NCBI RefSeq assembly: GCF_006439055.1 | Contig: NZ_RCZC01000005.1 | Location: 62,001-126,000, forward strand | DNA from: Sphingomonas glacialis | GTDB lineage: Bacteria > Pseudomonadota > Alphaproteobacteria > Sphingomonadales > Sphingomonadaceae | Direction: 5' to 3' | Length of the DNA stretch: 64,000 nucleotides | Part shown: one piece after another, positions 46,470 to 54,890 of the stretch | Layout of the letters: the number at the start of each line of letters is the position of its first letter | How positions within the stretch are numbered: the first letter of the stretch is position 1 | Position numbers and translations under genes: made by a program | The notes under the pieces: model-generated | The model's database searches: none | Told to the model about the DNA's origin: nothing | Seen by the model: the letters and a program-made list of their open reading frames with translations, nothing else

Positions 46470-47798
46470 ATGCTGAACCGCTTTACCGACAGCTACCTCG
46501 AATCGCTCGGCCTCCCCGATTTCGCGCCCGCACCCAAGGTCGCCGGCCGGCTCGCCTCGTTCGACGGGTTGCTGATGGAGGCGGTCGGGCTGACCGTCCC
46601 GGTCGGCACCGTCTGCCAGGTCGGCGATCGCCAGTCGGGCGTCGAAGCCGAGGTGATCGGCTTCCGCAACGGCCGCACGCTCCTCATGAACCTCGGCGGC
46701 CCCGCCGCGCTCCTCCCGCAAGCCCCGGTCCGCCCGACCGGCGCGCCAGGCGAAGCCGAAGTCGGCGCAGCACTGCTCGGACGCGTCGTCGACGGCGCGG
46801 GCAAGCCGATCGACGGGCTCGGCCCGATCCGCGGCGCAGGCCGCTGGCCGCTCGCGGGCAAATTGCAGTCGCCGCTCGATCGCGGCCGTGTGCTCCATCC
46901 GCTCGATGTCGGCGTACGCGCGATCAACGGCTTGCTGACCGTCGGCCAGGGCCAGCGCATCGGCATCATGGCGGGCTCGGGCGTCGGCAAGTCGGTGCTG
47001 CTCGGTATGATCGTCCGCGCGGCGGAAGCCGATGTGATCTTGATCGGCCTGATCGGCGAGCGGTCGCGCGAGGTCGCCGACTTCCTCGAAACCAAGGTCG
47101 CAGGCGACGCGCGCAAGCGTGCGGTCGTCGTCGCGGTGCCCGCCAACCATTCGCCCGTGCTGCGCATCCGCGGTGCGCTCCGCGTCCATGCGATCGCCGA
47201 GGCGTTCCGCGCCGAGGGCAAGAAGGTCCTGCTGATCATGGATTCGCTCACCCGCGTCGCGCATGCCGGGCGTGAAATCGGGCTGGCGCTCGGCGAACCG
47301 GCGAGCGCGCGCGGCTATCCGCCGTCCGCGATCGCGATGCTGCCCAATCTGATCGAACGCGCCGGGACCGACGTCCATTCGGGCGGATCGATCACCGCGA
47401 TCTACACCGTGCTCGCCGATGGCGACGACGGCAACGACCCGGTCGTCGATTCCGCGCGCTCGATCCTCGACGGCCATATCGTGCTGTCGCGCCAGCTTGC
47501 CGAGCGCGGCGTCTATCCGGCGATCGACATCGGCCCCTCGGTCAGCCGCGTGATGACCGACATCGTCGACAAGCCGCACCTCAAGGCTGCGCGCACGCTG
47601 CGCCGTCACCTCGCGACCTATGAGGAGAATCGCGACCTCGTACTGATGGGCGCGTATCGCGCCGGCGCCGATCCGGCGATCGACACCGCGATCGCATGCC
47701 ATCCGGCGGTGATGGAATATATCAAGCAGGACCCCGACGAGCAGGTCTCGCTGCCCGATTCGGCGATCGAGCTGATCGGCGTGTTCGGCGCCGACTGA
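46470..47798 (+). CDS. fliI: flagellum-specific ATPase FliI
   Basis: About 442 residues, the ATPase of the type III export gate. Walker A is GIMAGSGVGKSVLLG near 170, Walker B LLIMDSLTRVAHAGREIGLA near 255, with the downstream ARGYPPSAIAMLPNLIERAG characteristic of FliI/SctN. I start at ATG 46470 (MLNRFTDSYLESLG) behind GGGAGGGGAGGA; upstream in-frame codons fall in the repeat element. Followed after 1 nt by fliJ. Confidence 0.95.
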   Translation: MLNRFTDSYLESLGLPDFAPAPKVAGRLASFDGLLMEAVGLTVPVGTVCQVGDRQSGVEAEVIGFRNGRTLLMNLGGPAALLPQAPVRPTGAPGEAEVGAALLGRVVDGAGKPIDGLGPIRGAGRWPLAGKLQSPLDRGRVLHPLDVGVRAINGLLTVGQGQRIGIMAGSGVGKSVLLGMIVRAAEADVILIGLIGERSREVADFLETKVAGDARKRAVVVAVPANHSPVLRIRGALRVHAIAEAFRAEGKKVLLIMDSLTRVAHAGREIGLALGEPASARGYPPSAIAMLPNLIERAGTDVHSGGSITAIYTVLADGDDGNDPVVDSARSILDGHIVLSRQLAERGVYPAIDIGPSVSRVMTDIVDKPHLKAARTLRRHLATYEENRDLVLMGAYRAGADPAIDTAIACHPAVMEYIKQDPDEQVSLPDSAIELIGVFGAD

Positions 47799-47799
47799 G

Positions 47800-48219
47800 A
47801 TGGCCAAGCCGACCAAGCTCGAACGCATCCTGCGCGTCCGCACGCTCCAGCTCGGCCTCGTCCAGGCCGAGGAAGCGCGCGCGCATGATCGCACCGCGAG
47901 CGAGGCGGCGCTGAAAGGCCGTATCGCGCAGCTTACCGCCGGCGTCGCGCCAGCCCCCGAACCCGTGGCGGGTTTCTCGCTCGTCGCCGCGGCGCATTTC
48001 CGCGAGCGCCTCCAGCAATCGGCGCACGCCGCCGAGGGCCGGCTGCGCGCGGCGCAAGCGACCGCCGAGCGCGCGGTCGAGGCGACGCGCGAGGCACGCC
48101 GCGACCAGAGTGCCGTCGAGAAGCTGATCGCGCGCGCCGATGCGCAGGCGGTGATCAAGGAAATCCGCGCGCTCGAGGCCGCGCCGGCTGGCCGCAAGGT
48201 TCGGCACGATCCTTGCTGA
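47800..48219 (+). CDS. fliJ: flagellar export chaperone-like protein FliJ
   Basis: 139 residues, almost wholly alpha-helical coiled coil with Ala, Glu, Arg and Gln (for example VRTLQLGLVQAEEARAHDRT and ATAERAVEATREARRDQSAV). Sequence similarity in this family is low; identity rests on size, coiled-coil nature and position between fliI and fliK. It assists the export ATPase ring. Confidence 0.75.
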   Translation: MAKPTKLERILRVRTLQLGLVQAEEARAHDRTASEAALKGRIAQLTAGVAPAPEPVAGFSLVAAAHFRERLQQSAHAAEGRLRAAQATAERAVEATREARRDQSAVEKLIARADAQAVIKEIRALEAAPAGRKVRHDPC

Positions 48220-48259
48220 TCACGGTATGACGGCCGTTTGCGGCCGCGCCGGAGCCCCA

Positions 48260-49438
48260 ATGATCGACCTTCCGCCCCTCTCGACCTCCCCCGTTGCCAC
48301 CGCCCCGTCCGCGGCGAAGGCGGCCGCGAGCGCGCGCCCAGCGAGCTTCGGGCAAACGCTCAAGGCGTTCCTCGATTCGCGCGATACCGCGAGCGATCCG
48401 CCCACTGCTGCGACGGCGGCAGCCGACGCCCGGCACGACCCTGCCGATGACGGCAAGAGCTTGCCGACCGATTCCGACGCCGATGCACCCGACGCGACAC
48501 CGCCGATCTGGACCCCGGCTATGCTTCCCGTAGCCGATCCGGCCGTGCCGATCGCGACGCCGACCCCGGTGCCCACCGCCATAACCGCCGTCACGACGGG
48601 GGCACAGCCGTCGCTCACCGCGACCCCGCCCGCCGTCGGACTGACCGACCCCGCCAGCGGCGCACCCAACCCCGCACCCACCGATACCTCCACCGCGACG
48701 CCGCCACCACTAGACCCGGCGATCACCGCAGCGCTCGACGCGGTGCTGACCCGCGCCACCACCGTGCGACAGGACGCGCAGCCGACCTCGGCGCCAGCGA
48801 GCGACGGCGCCCAGCCGCCAGCGCTCATCGCGTCCGATCCAACCGCCACCGCGATCGTCGCGAACGCCGCGCCACAGCCGGCGGGCCAGGTATTCGCGGC
48901 AGCGCTCGCCACCGCATGGCGTGACCGAACGCAGCGCACCGGTGATTCGGACGCGCTTGCCGGCGCGGCCGCGCTCGGCGCCGCTGCACCGAGCCAGGCG
49001 AGTAGCCATGCGATCGTGGCGGCATCGGGCGATGCGAACCAGACCGGGCTCGATCTCACGCGCGACACCGGGCTGCAGCGGATGATCGAGCATATCGAGA
49101 CGCTGCGCGACGATATGGATTCGCGCGACACGCGGATCCGGCTGATCCCCGATTCGCTCGGCGGAGTCGATGTCGCGGTGCGGCAGGTCGGCGACCGCGT
49201 CCATGTCCACTTCACCGCCGAGCAGGAAGCGACCCGCGCCTTGCTGACCGAGGCGCAGCCACGGCTGACCGAGCTTGCCGCGGCGCGCGGCATGCGGATC
49301 GGCGACACCAGCGTCTCGGCCGATCCCGGCGGCGGCAATGGCACCGCGCCCCAGCCCCGCCCCGCGCCGCTGCTCGCCCCCGCGCCACACGCGGTTGCCG
49401 CAGACACCGAAACCCCAAGCGACGCCCGCGTCGCGTAA
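48260..49438 (+). CDS. fliK: flagellar hook-length control protein FliK
   Basis: About 392 residues. The first 270 are a Pro/Ala/Thr/Asp-rich, probably disordered ruler region; the C-terminal Flg_hook domain (about 280-370) contains DTRIRLIPDSLGGVDVAV, RVHVHFTAEQEATRALL and LTEAQPRLTELAAARGM. FliK measures the hook and switches export specificity. Start ATG 48260 lies after GGAG; an upstream ATG 48227 lacks one. The ribosome-binding site and position between fliJ and fliL are consistent. Confidence 0.85.
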   Translation: MIDLPPLSTSPVATAPSAAKAAASARPASFGQTLKAFLDSRDTASDPPTAATAAADARHDPADDGKSLPTDSDADAPDATPPIWTPAMLPVADPAVPIATPTPVPTAITAVTTGAQPSLTATPPAVGLTDPASGAPNPAPTDTSTATPPPLDPAITAALDAVLTRATTVRQDAQPTSAPASDGAQPPALIASDPTATAIVANAAPQPAGQVFAAALATAWRDRTQRTGDSDALAGAAALGAAAPSQASSHAIVAASGDANQTGLDLTRDTGLQRMIEHIETLRDDMDSRDTRIRLIPDSLGGVDVAVRQVGDRVHVHFTAEQEATRALLTEAQPRLTELAAARGMRIGDTSVSADPGGGNGTAPQPRPAPLLAPAPHAVAADTETPSDARVA

Positions 49439-49459
49439 CCTTTGAAGGACGCAGAGACC

Positions 49460-50053
49460 ATGAGTGACATCGTCGAAGACAAGCCCAAAAAGAAGAAGGG
49501 CGGGATGATGAAGATCGTGCTGCTCGTCGTCGGCGCGCTCGTGCTCGTCGGCGGCGGCGTCGGCGGCGCGCTCTATGCGATGAACGCCGGATTGATCGGC
49601 GGCGGCAAGGGCGCAGCCGAACCAACCGGTCCGCGGCTCGTCCCCAAGGCCGAGCAGAAGCGCGCTGGCTCGGGCGAAGGCGGCGAAGCCAAGGAAGGCG
49701 GCCACAAGCCCCCGACGGGCACCGGCGGCGACAAATATGCCTCCAATTATTATGCGATGGACAAGGAGTTCACCTCCAACCTCCAGGACAGCGTCCACTT
49801 CGTCCAGGTCGGCATCGCAGTGTCGACTCCTTACGACGACACGGTGGTCGAGAACATCAAGACCAACGAAATCGCAGTCCGCTCATCGATCCTGATGGCG
49901 CTCGGCGACACCACCGAGGAACAGGTTTTCTCGAGCAATGGCAAGCAGATGCTTCAGCGTCGGCTGGCCAAGGCGATCAACGACACGCTGAAGGAGAAGG
50001 AAGGTTTCGGAGGCGTTGGTAACGTTTACTTTACCAATTTTGTTGTTCAGTGA
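49460..50053 (+). CDS. fliL: flagellar basal body-associated protein FliL
   Basis: About 197 residues. A lysine-rich N terminus (KPKKKKGGMMK) precedes one membrane helix (IVLLVVGALVLVGGGVGGALYAM), then a Gly/Lys linker and the periplasmic FliL domain (SNYYAMDKEFTSNLQDSVHF; ENIKTNEIAVRSSILMALGD; QRRLAKAINDTLKEKEGFG). Stabilises stator function. I chose ATG 49460, preceded by GAAGGA. Confidence 0.9.
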   Translation: MSDIVEDKPKKKKGGMMKIVLLVVGALVLVGGGVGGALYAMNAGLIGGGKGAAEPTGPRLVPKAEQKRAGSGEGGEAKEGGHKPPTGTGGDKYASNYYAMDKEFTSNLQDSVHFVQVGIAVSTPYDDTVVENIKTNEIAVRSSILMALGDTTEEQVFSSNGKQMLQRRLAKAINDTLKEKEGFGGVGNVYFTNFVVQ

Positions 50054-50056
50054 GGC

Positions 50057-51025
50057 ATGGTTAACGAAGACCTTCAGCACGCAGCAAGCGACCGGCGCGA
50101 ACGTCCGCGCCGCGAGGCCGCGCATGCGACGCTCGGGGTCGCCAATCTCAACCCGTTCGGCGATCTGCACACGGTGCAGCATCTCTCGGCGCGGCTCGCG
50201 CGCGGCGTGCGCGCCGTGTTCGAGCCGCTGCTGCGCCGCGAATGCCGCACCTGGGCCGAGCCGCTCGTCGTCCAGCGGCTTGCCGATTACCGCGCGGAAC
50301 GCCCCGACGGGCTGACCGCATGGCTGCCGCTGACGATGGCGTCTGCGGGCGCGCTGCCCTCGGGCCAGGCGCTCGCGGTGCTCGACGGGCGCTTCGTGCT
50401 CGAACTGCTCGATCTGTTCTTCGGCGGCACCGGTGCGGTGTCGAACGACGTGGGCAGCGAATTCACGCCGGCCGCCGAAGCGATGATGACGCGGCTCGGC
50501 GCGATGCTCGCGCTGCCGATGCAGGCGGCGTGGGAGCCGCTCGCGCGGATCGAGTTCACCCCCGGCCATGTCGAGGCGAACCCGTCGCTGATCCCCGAGC
50601 TCGATGTCGACGACGCCGTGGTGATCACGCGCTTCGGCATCGCGGTCGGCACCGCCAAGCCGGTGTTCCTCGACCTGCTCTATCCGGTCGCGGCGTTGAA
50701 GCCGCACGGCCCGTCGCTCACCGGCAAGGTCCACAAGACCGCCGAGCCCGATCCGGCGTGGCGCAACAGTCTCACCCGCGCGGTGATGGACGTGCGCTTC
50801 GAGGTTCGCTCGGTGCTCGCCGAGCCGATGGTCTCGCTGCAGCTGCTGATGGACCTCAAGGCCGGCGACGTGATCCCGATCACCGTCGGTCAGGATGTGC
50901 CGGTGATGGTCGGGGGCGACCGGCTCGGGGCGGGGACGGTCGGCACGTCGAACGGCAAGGCCGCGATCCGGCTGACGACAATTTCGAACGATTTAGAACG
51001 TGATCTCAGGGGTGGACTGCAATGA
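50057..51025 (+). CDS. fliM: flagellar motor switch protein FliM
   Basis: 322 residues. The central CheC-like domain and C-terminal SpoA domain can be followed (DGRFVLELLDLFFGGTG near 113; FTPAAEAMMTRLGAMLALPM; VRSVLAEPMVSLQLLMDLKAGDVIPI near 260). The N-terminal EIDSLL-type CheY-binding helix of enterobacterial FliM is not evident. The stop overlaps the fliN start (ATGA). Part of the C-ring with FliG and FliN. Confidence 0.88.
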   Translation: MVNEDLQHAASDRRERPRREAAHATLGVANLNPFGDLHTVQHLSARLARGVRAVFEPLLRRECRTWAEPLVVQRLADYRAERPDGLTAWLPLTMASAGALPSGQALAVLDGRFVLELLDLFFGGTGAVSNDVGSEFTPAAEAMMTRLGAMLALPMQAAWEPLARIEFTPGHVEANPSLIPELDVDDAVVITRFGIAVGTAKPVFLDLLYPVAALKPHGPSLTGKVHKTAEPDPAWRNSLTRAVMDVRFEVRSVLAEPMVSLQLLMDLKAGDVIPITVGQDVPVMVGGDRLGAGTVGTSNGKAAIRLTTISNDLERDLRGGLQ

Positions 51026-51312
51026 GCGAGATGAGCGGCGGTTTCTCCGTCGATACCAGCCTGGCGGCCAATTTCCGGCTGCTGCAGGATGTCGACGTCA
51101 AATTGACCGTCGAGATCGGCTCGACCTCGCTGACGCTGCGCGAACTGCTCGCACTCGGCGAAACCAGCGTGATCGAGCTCGACCGCCAAGCCAACGAACT
51201 GCTCGACGTGCTCGTCAACGGCACGCTCATCGGGCGCGGCGAGGTGGTGATGGTCGGCGATCATTTCGGCGTGCGCATGACCGAGCTGGTCAGCCCTGAA
51301 AAGCGGGGCTGA
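51022..51312 (+). CDS. fliN: flagellar motor switch protein FliN
   Basis: 96 residues of SpoA fold (LQDVDVKLTVEIGSTSLTLR, then LLALGETSVIELDRQANELL, ending GRGEVVMVGDHFGVRMTELV). Short form typical of alphaproteobacteria, lacking the extended N terminus. C-ring component. Overlaps fliM by four bases; fliO starts 4 nt later. Confidence 0.94.
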   Translation: MSEMSGGFSVDTSLAANFRLLQDVDVKLTVEIGSTSLTLRELLALGETSVIELDRQANELLDVLVNGTLIGRGEVVMVGDHFGVRMTELVSPEKRG

Positions 51313-51316
51313 CGCC

Positions 51317-51574
51317 ATGATGTGGTCGTATATCCTAAAGCTCGTCGTGCTGCTGCCGCTCGTCTGCGGGCTGATGATCGGCTGCCTCTATGCGTGGCGC
51401 AAGCTCGAGTCGCGCATGCCGGGGCAGCCATCCAACCGGATGCTCAAGGTCGTCGAGACGATGATGATCTCGCCGAGCGTGCGCGTCGCGGTGCTCGATT
51501 TCGAGGGGCGCAAGCTGCTCGTCTCGGTCAGCCGCACCGGCGTGTCGCTGCTCGATCGCGGCGACGGCAAATGA
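51317..51574 (+). CDS. fliO: flagellar biosynthesis protein FliO
   Basis: 85 residues, small membrane protein: one hydrophobic segment (ILKLVVLLPLVCGLMIGCLYAW) and a short beta-rich cytoplasmic part (MISPSVRVAVLDFEGRKLLV). Size and order (between fliN and fliP) rather than strong sequence identity support FliO. It helps FliP assembly. Stop overlaps the fliP start. Confidence 0.72.
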   Translation: MMWSYILKLVVLLPLVCGLMIGCLYAWRKLESRMPGQPSNRMLKVVETMMISPSVRVAVLDFEGRKLLVSVSRTGVSLLDRGDGK

Positions 51575-52428
51575 GCGTCAAGGTCGTTCGCAAGGGCTCG
51601 GGGCCCACGCTGATCAAGGCGCCAGCGCCGCGCGTTGCGCCGTGGGGCAAGATCGCGCTCGTCGTGCTCGGCATCGTCTTCGCGCTGATCGTCGCGCATC
51701 CTGCCTTCGCGCAGGCCGCACCGCTTGCCACCCCGCCCGCACCGGGTGCCGGCGATGCCGCCGACCGCGCGCTGAAGGATCTCGGCGGCGGCAATGCGCC
51801 GCTCGCGCTGTCGCTGCAGCTGCTCATCGTCATGGGGCTGCTGACGATCCTGCCCGGCATCCTGTTGATGATGACGAGCTTCACGCGGATCATCATCGTG
51901 CTGTCGATCGTGCGCCAGGCGATGGGCCTCCAGCAGACCCCACCCAACCAGGTGCTGATCGGGCTCGCGCTCTTCCTTTCGTTCTTCGTGATGGCGCCGA
52001 CGATCAACCAGATCAACGCAAGCGCGATCCAGCCCTATGCCGCCAACAAGATCGGCGCGACCGACATGATCAAGGCGGCCGGCGTCCCGCTCCACGCCTT
52101 TATGACCAAGCAGACGCGCAAGAAGGACATCACGATGTTCGCCGGCATCGCCAAGAGCGGGCCGTATCAGAATGCCGAGCAGATCCCGTTCTCGGTGCTG
52201 CTCCCCGCCTTCGTGACGAGCGAGCTCAAGACCGCGTTCCAGATCGGGTTTCTCGTGTTCCTGCCGTTCATCGTGATCGATCTCGTCGTCGCGACCGTGC
52301 TGATGTCGCTTGGCATGATGATGCTCTCTCCGACGATCATCTCGATGCCGTTCAAGCTGCTCCTGTTCGTGCTGGTCGATGGCTGGGCGCTGACGATGGG
52401 CTCGCTCGCAAACTCGTTCGTGAACTGA
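51571..52428 (+). CDS. fliP: flagellar type III export gate protein FliP
   Basis: 285 residues. A signal-like segment (IALVVLGIVFALIVAHPAFA) after a charged lead, then the conserved core: LLTILPGILLMMTSFTRIII near 94, GLALFLSFFVMAPT, ELKTAFQIGFLVFLPF near 225 and the terminal PFKLLLFVLVDGWAL. The ATG shares bases with the fliO stop. Also has a longer N-terminal lead than many FliP proteins, which is consistent with a cleaved signal. Confidence 0.93.
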   Translation: MSVKVVRKGSGPTLIKAPAPRVAPWGKIALVVLGIVFALIVAHPAFAQAAPLATPPAPGAGDAADRALKDLGGGNAPLALSLQLLIVMGLLTILPGILLMMTSFTRIIIVLSIVRQAMGLQQTPPNQVLIGLALFLSFFVMAPTINQINASAIQPYAANKIGATDMIKAAGVPLHAFMTKQTRKKDITMFAGIAKSGPYQNAEQIPFSVLLPAFVTSELKTAFQIGFLVFLPFIVIDLVVATVLMSLGMMMLSPTIISMPFKLLLFVLVDGWALTMGSLANSFVN

Positions 52429-52432
52429 GCCG

Positions 52433-52702
52433 ATGGACGCGGACTATTTCCTGACGATCGCCAACCAGACGATGTGGGTGCTCGCGCTCGCCTCGGCACC
52501 GATCCTCATTCCTGCTCTGCTCGCGGGGCTCATCACCGGCATGATCCAGGCGGCAACGTCGATCAACGAACAGACGCTGTCGTTCGTGCCCAAGCTGATC
52601 GTCGTTGCGGTGTCGCTGGCGGTGTTCGGCAGCTTGATCCTTGGACTGCTGTGCGATTTCACGTTGGGGATCTTCGAGCGGATCCCGGATCTGGTGCGAT
52701 GA
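52433..52702 (+). CDS. fliQ: flagellar type III export gate protein FliQ
   Basis: 89 residues with two membrane helices (MWVLALASAPILIPALLAGL and LIVVAVSLAVFGSLILGLLC) and the family link GMIQAATSINEQTLSFVPK. Starts 4 nt after the fliP stop. The following 220-nt spacer contains a structured palindromic element. Confidence 0.94.
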   Translation: MDADYFLTIANQTMWVLALASAPILIPALLAGLITGMIQAATSINEQTLSFVPKLIVVAVSLAVFGSLILGLLCDFTLGIFERIPDLVR

Positions 52703-52725
52703 TCGAGGGCTTGCGCCCTTCTTCC

Positions 52726-52924
52726 CCCCTCCCGCTTGCGGGAGGGGTCTGCCCTTCTGCTCCCCTCCCGCTTGCGGGAGGAGCTGGGGGAGGGCCTGTC
52801 GCAAGCGCATCGCATGGTTCCAGGTCATTCCCACCCCTAACCCAGTTCGAGGTGAACGATGCCCCGCATCGTTCAGGTCATGCCGGGGGCATGACCGACC
52901 TCGAACTCGCAAGCGGGAGGGGGA
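52726..52924. repeat. composite palindromic element between fliQ and fliR
   Basis: About 200 nt of nested inverted repeats. Perfect hairpins CCCCTCCCGC/GCGGGAGGGG (52726-52747) and CCTCCCGC/GCGGGAGG (52764-52781) come first. Then an 8-bp outer stem TTCGAGGT (52846-52853) / ACCTCGAA (52898-52905) encloses two perfect 9-bp hairpins, GAACGATGC/GCATCGTTC (52854-52874) and GGTCATGCC/GGCATGACC (52876-52896), separated by single bases: a three-way junction. A final CGCAAGCGGGAGGGGG (52908-52923) is inverse to the first hairpin region and supplies the Shine-Dalgarno for fliR. Confidence 0.85.
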
Positions 52925-52925
52925 T

Positions 52926-53705
52926 TTGAGTCCCTTAGGCTTCGGCCTGTCGATCGAACCGCAACTCTGGGCGCTGATCTTCGTGATGGTCCGCGTCGGT
53001 GCCGCCTTCGTCGCCGCCCCCGTGTTCAGCGCCGTCGGGATCCCGCTCGTCGTGCGCGTCACGCTGTCGGGCGCGATCGGCGTGCTCGTGCTGACCGCTC
53101 ACCCGATCACCCCGCCCGAACACGTCTTCGCACTCGCGACGATCCTTGCGGTCGCCGCGGAAGCGCTGGTCGGGCTCGCGCTCGGCTTCGTGCTGCAGAT
53201 CGCCTTTGCCGCACCGATGATCGCGAGCGAACTGATCGGCACCTCGATGGGCATCGGCTTTGCCTCGGCAATCGACCCGCAGAACGGCAAGTCGACCCCA
53301 GCGCTCGGCCAGTTCTTCTCGATGATGCTCACGCTGCTGTTCCTCAGCGTCAACGGCCACCTGATCCTCGTCGAGATGATCGTGAAGAGCTATGTCGCGC
53401 TCCCGCCCGGCGGCGCCTGGCTGAAACCCCAGCAGCTCGAGAATATCGCCTTTTTCGGCGGCTACACCTTCCTCGCGGGACTCCTGCTCGCGCTCCCGGT
53501 CGGCTTCCTCCTGCTGTGCCTCAACCTCATCGTCGGGATGATCTCGCGCTCGGCGCCGTCGCTCAACCTGTTTGCGGTGGGGCTCCCGGCGAGTCTCGCC
53601 GTCGGCGTCGTCGCGCTTGCGCTCGGCTTCCCGGCGATGGGCGATTATCTGCTCGTCATCATCGATGAGGGCCTGGCCGCGACGCAATCGCTGGTGCTCG
53701 GCTGA
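52926..53705 (+). CDS. fliR: flagellar type III export gate protein FliR
   Basis: 259 residues with TTG start (MSPLGFGLSIEP), the usual FliR length. Six hydrophobic segments (ALIFVMVRVGAAFVAAPVF, VTLSGAIGVLVL, LATILAVAAEALVGLALGFV and others) and GTSMGIGFASAIDPQNGKST near 110 match the family. TTG 52926 is preferred because GGGAGGGGGA lies directly upstream and no ATG/GTG is available in frame near it; a frame extending into the repeat has no homology. The stop shares one base with the flhB start. Confidence 0.9.
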   Translation: MSPLGFGLSIEPQLWALIFVMVRVGAAFVAAPVFSAVGIPLVVRVTLSGAIGVLVLTAHPITPPEHVFALATILAVAAEALVGLALGFVLQIAFAAPMIASELIGTSMGIGFASAIDPQNGKSTPALGQFFSMMLTLLFLSVNGHLILVEMIVKSYVALPPGGAWLKPQQLENIAFFGGYTFLAGLLLALPVGFLLLCLNLIVGMISRSAPSLNLFAVGLPASLAVGVVALALGFPAMGDYLLVIIDEGLAATQSLVLG

Positions 53706-54838
53706 TGGCAGACGAATATGGCGAAAAGACAGAAGCCCCAACCGCCAAGCGCAAACGCGATGCGGCCGAAAAGGGCGACGTCCTCAAATCCCGCGAACTC
53801 GCCACCGCATTGATGATGCTCGCCGGCTGCGGCTGGCTCGCCTTTATGGGCCCGTCGCTGGTCGGCGCGTGCAAAGAGGTGATGATGTCGAGCTTCGCGT
53901 TCGACCATCGCGACATCGAGGATTTCTCACCCTTCCGCCCGCTCATCCAGAGCGGCTGGAAGCTCGCGCCGTCGGTGATCTCGCTGCTTGCGCTGACGAT
54001 CGTCGCGGCGATCGTGAGCCAGGCGGGGCTCGGCCATCTCAGCTTCAACGGCTCGCTGCTCGCGCCCAAGGCGGCGCGGATCAATCCGGCGTCGGGGCTC
54101 AAGCGGATCTTCGGCCCTCAAGGGTGGATCGAGCTCGGCAAGTCGCTGCTCAAGGTCGTCCTGCTCGGCGCGATCGGCTGGCACATGCTCGACCAGGTCG
54201 CGCATGCGACGATCGGGCTCGCCTCGACCAATATCGGCACCGCGGTCGGCGTGCTCGGCAGCACCTTTACCGGCGTGCTGTTCGCGATGGCGGGCGGGCT
54301 CGTCGTCATCGCCGGGATCGACGTGCCGCTGCAGATTATCCAGCTGCTGCGCAAGTTGCGCATGTCGAAACAGGATCTGCGCGACGAGCATAAGGAGAGC
54401 GAAGGCTCGCCCGAGGCGAAGGGCGCGATGCGCCAACGCCAGCGCGAGATGTCGAAACGCTCGATGCGCGGCGCGGTGAGCGAGGCGCATGTCATCCTCA
54501 CCAACCCGACGCATTTCGCGGTCGCTTTGCGCTACAATCGCGAGACCGACCAGGTCCCCGTCGTCGTCGCCAAGGGCCGCGGCGTGATCGCGCTCGCGAT
54601 CCGCGAGCTCGGCGCCGAGGCACGCGTGCCGGTGCTCGAATATCCGTCTCTGGCGCGCGCGGTCTATTACACCAGCCGCGAGGGGCAGGAAGTCCGCGAC
54701 GATCTCTACGTCGCGCTCGCCACCATCCTCGCCTTCGTCTTCGGGCTCAACAGCCAGGCGGGCGCCGCCGCGCTGCCACCGTCGGTGCAGGTCCCGCCAA
54801 GTGCGCGCTTCGACGAGAATGGCGTGAAAGAAAGCTAA
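53705..54838 (+). CDS. flhB: flagellar type III export switch protein FlhB
   Basis: 377 residues. Four membrane helices in the first 210 residues, and a C-terminal cytoplasmic domain with the self-cleavage motif NPTH (AHVILTNPTHFAVALRYN near 265). The N-terminal EKTEAPTAKRKRDAAEKGDV is also typical. FlhB changes export specificity with FliK. Confidence 0.95.
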   Translation: MADEYGEKTEAPTAKRKRDAAEKGDVLKSRELATALMMLAGCGWLAFMGPSLVGACKEVMMSSFAFDHRDIEDFSPFRPLIQSGWKLAPSVISLLALTIVAAIVSQAGLGHLSFNGSLLAPKAARINPASGLKRIFGPQGWIELGKSLLKVVLLGAIGWHMLDQVAHATIGLASTNIGTAVGVLGSTFTGVLFAMAGGLVVIAGIDVPLQIIQLLRKLRMSKQDLRDEHKESEGSPEAKGAMRQRQREMSKRSMRGAVSEAHVILTNPTHFAVALRYNRETDQVPVVVAKGRGVIALAIRELGAEARVPVLEYPSLARAVYYTSREGQEVRDDLYVALATILAFVFGLNSQAGAAALPPSVQVPPSARFDENGVKES

Positions 54839-54844
54839 ATTTCT

Positions 54845-54858
54845 CGGCGGTTTCGCCG
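54845..54858 (+). terminator. short hairpin in the flhB-fliD gap
   Basis: CGGCG-GTTT-CGCCG in a 52-nt gap that separates the basal-body genes from fliD. It is followed by TTCCTT. A weak terminator or just local structure; fliD may have its own promoter. Confidence 0.25.
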
Positions 54859-54890
54859 TTCCTTGAGATGCGCACTTCTGGGGTATTACG

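Noticed and set aside
47696..48436. Additional minus-strand frames in the fliI-fliK region
   Set aside because: Shadows of the coding strand; no support from motifs or start context.
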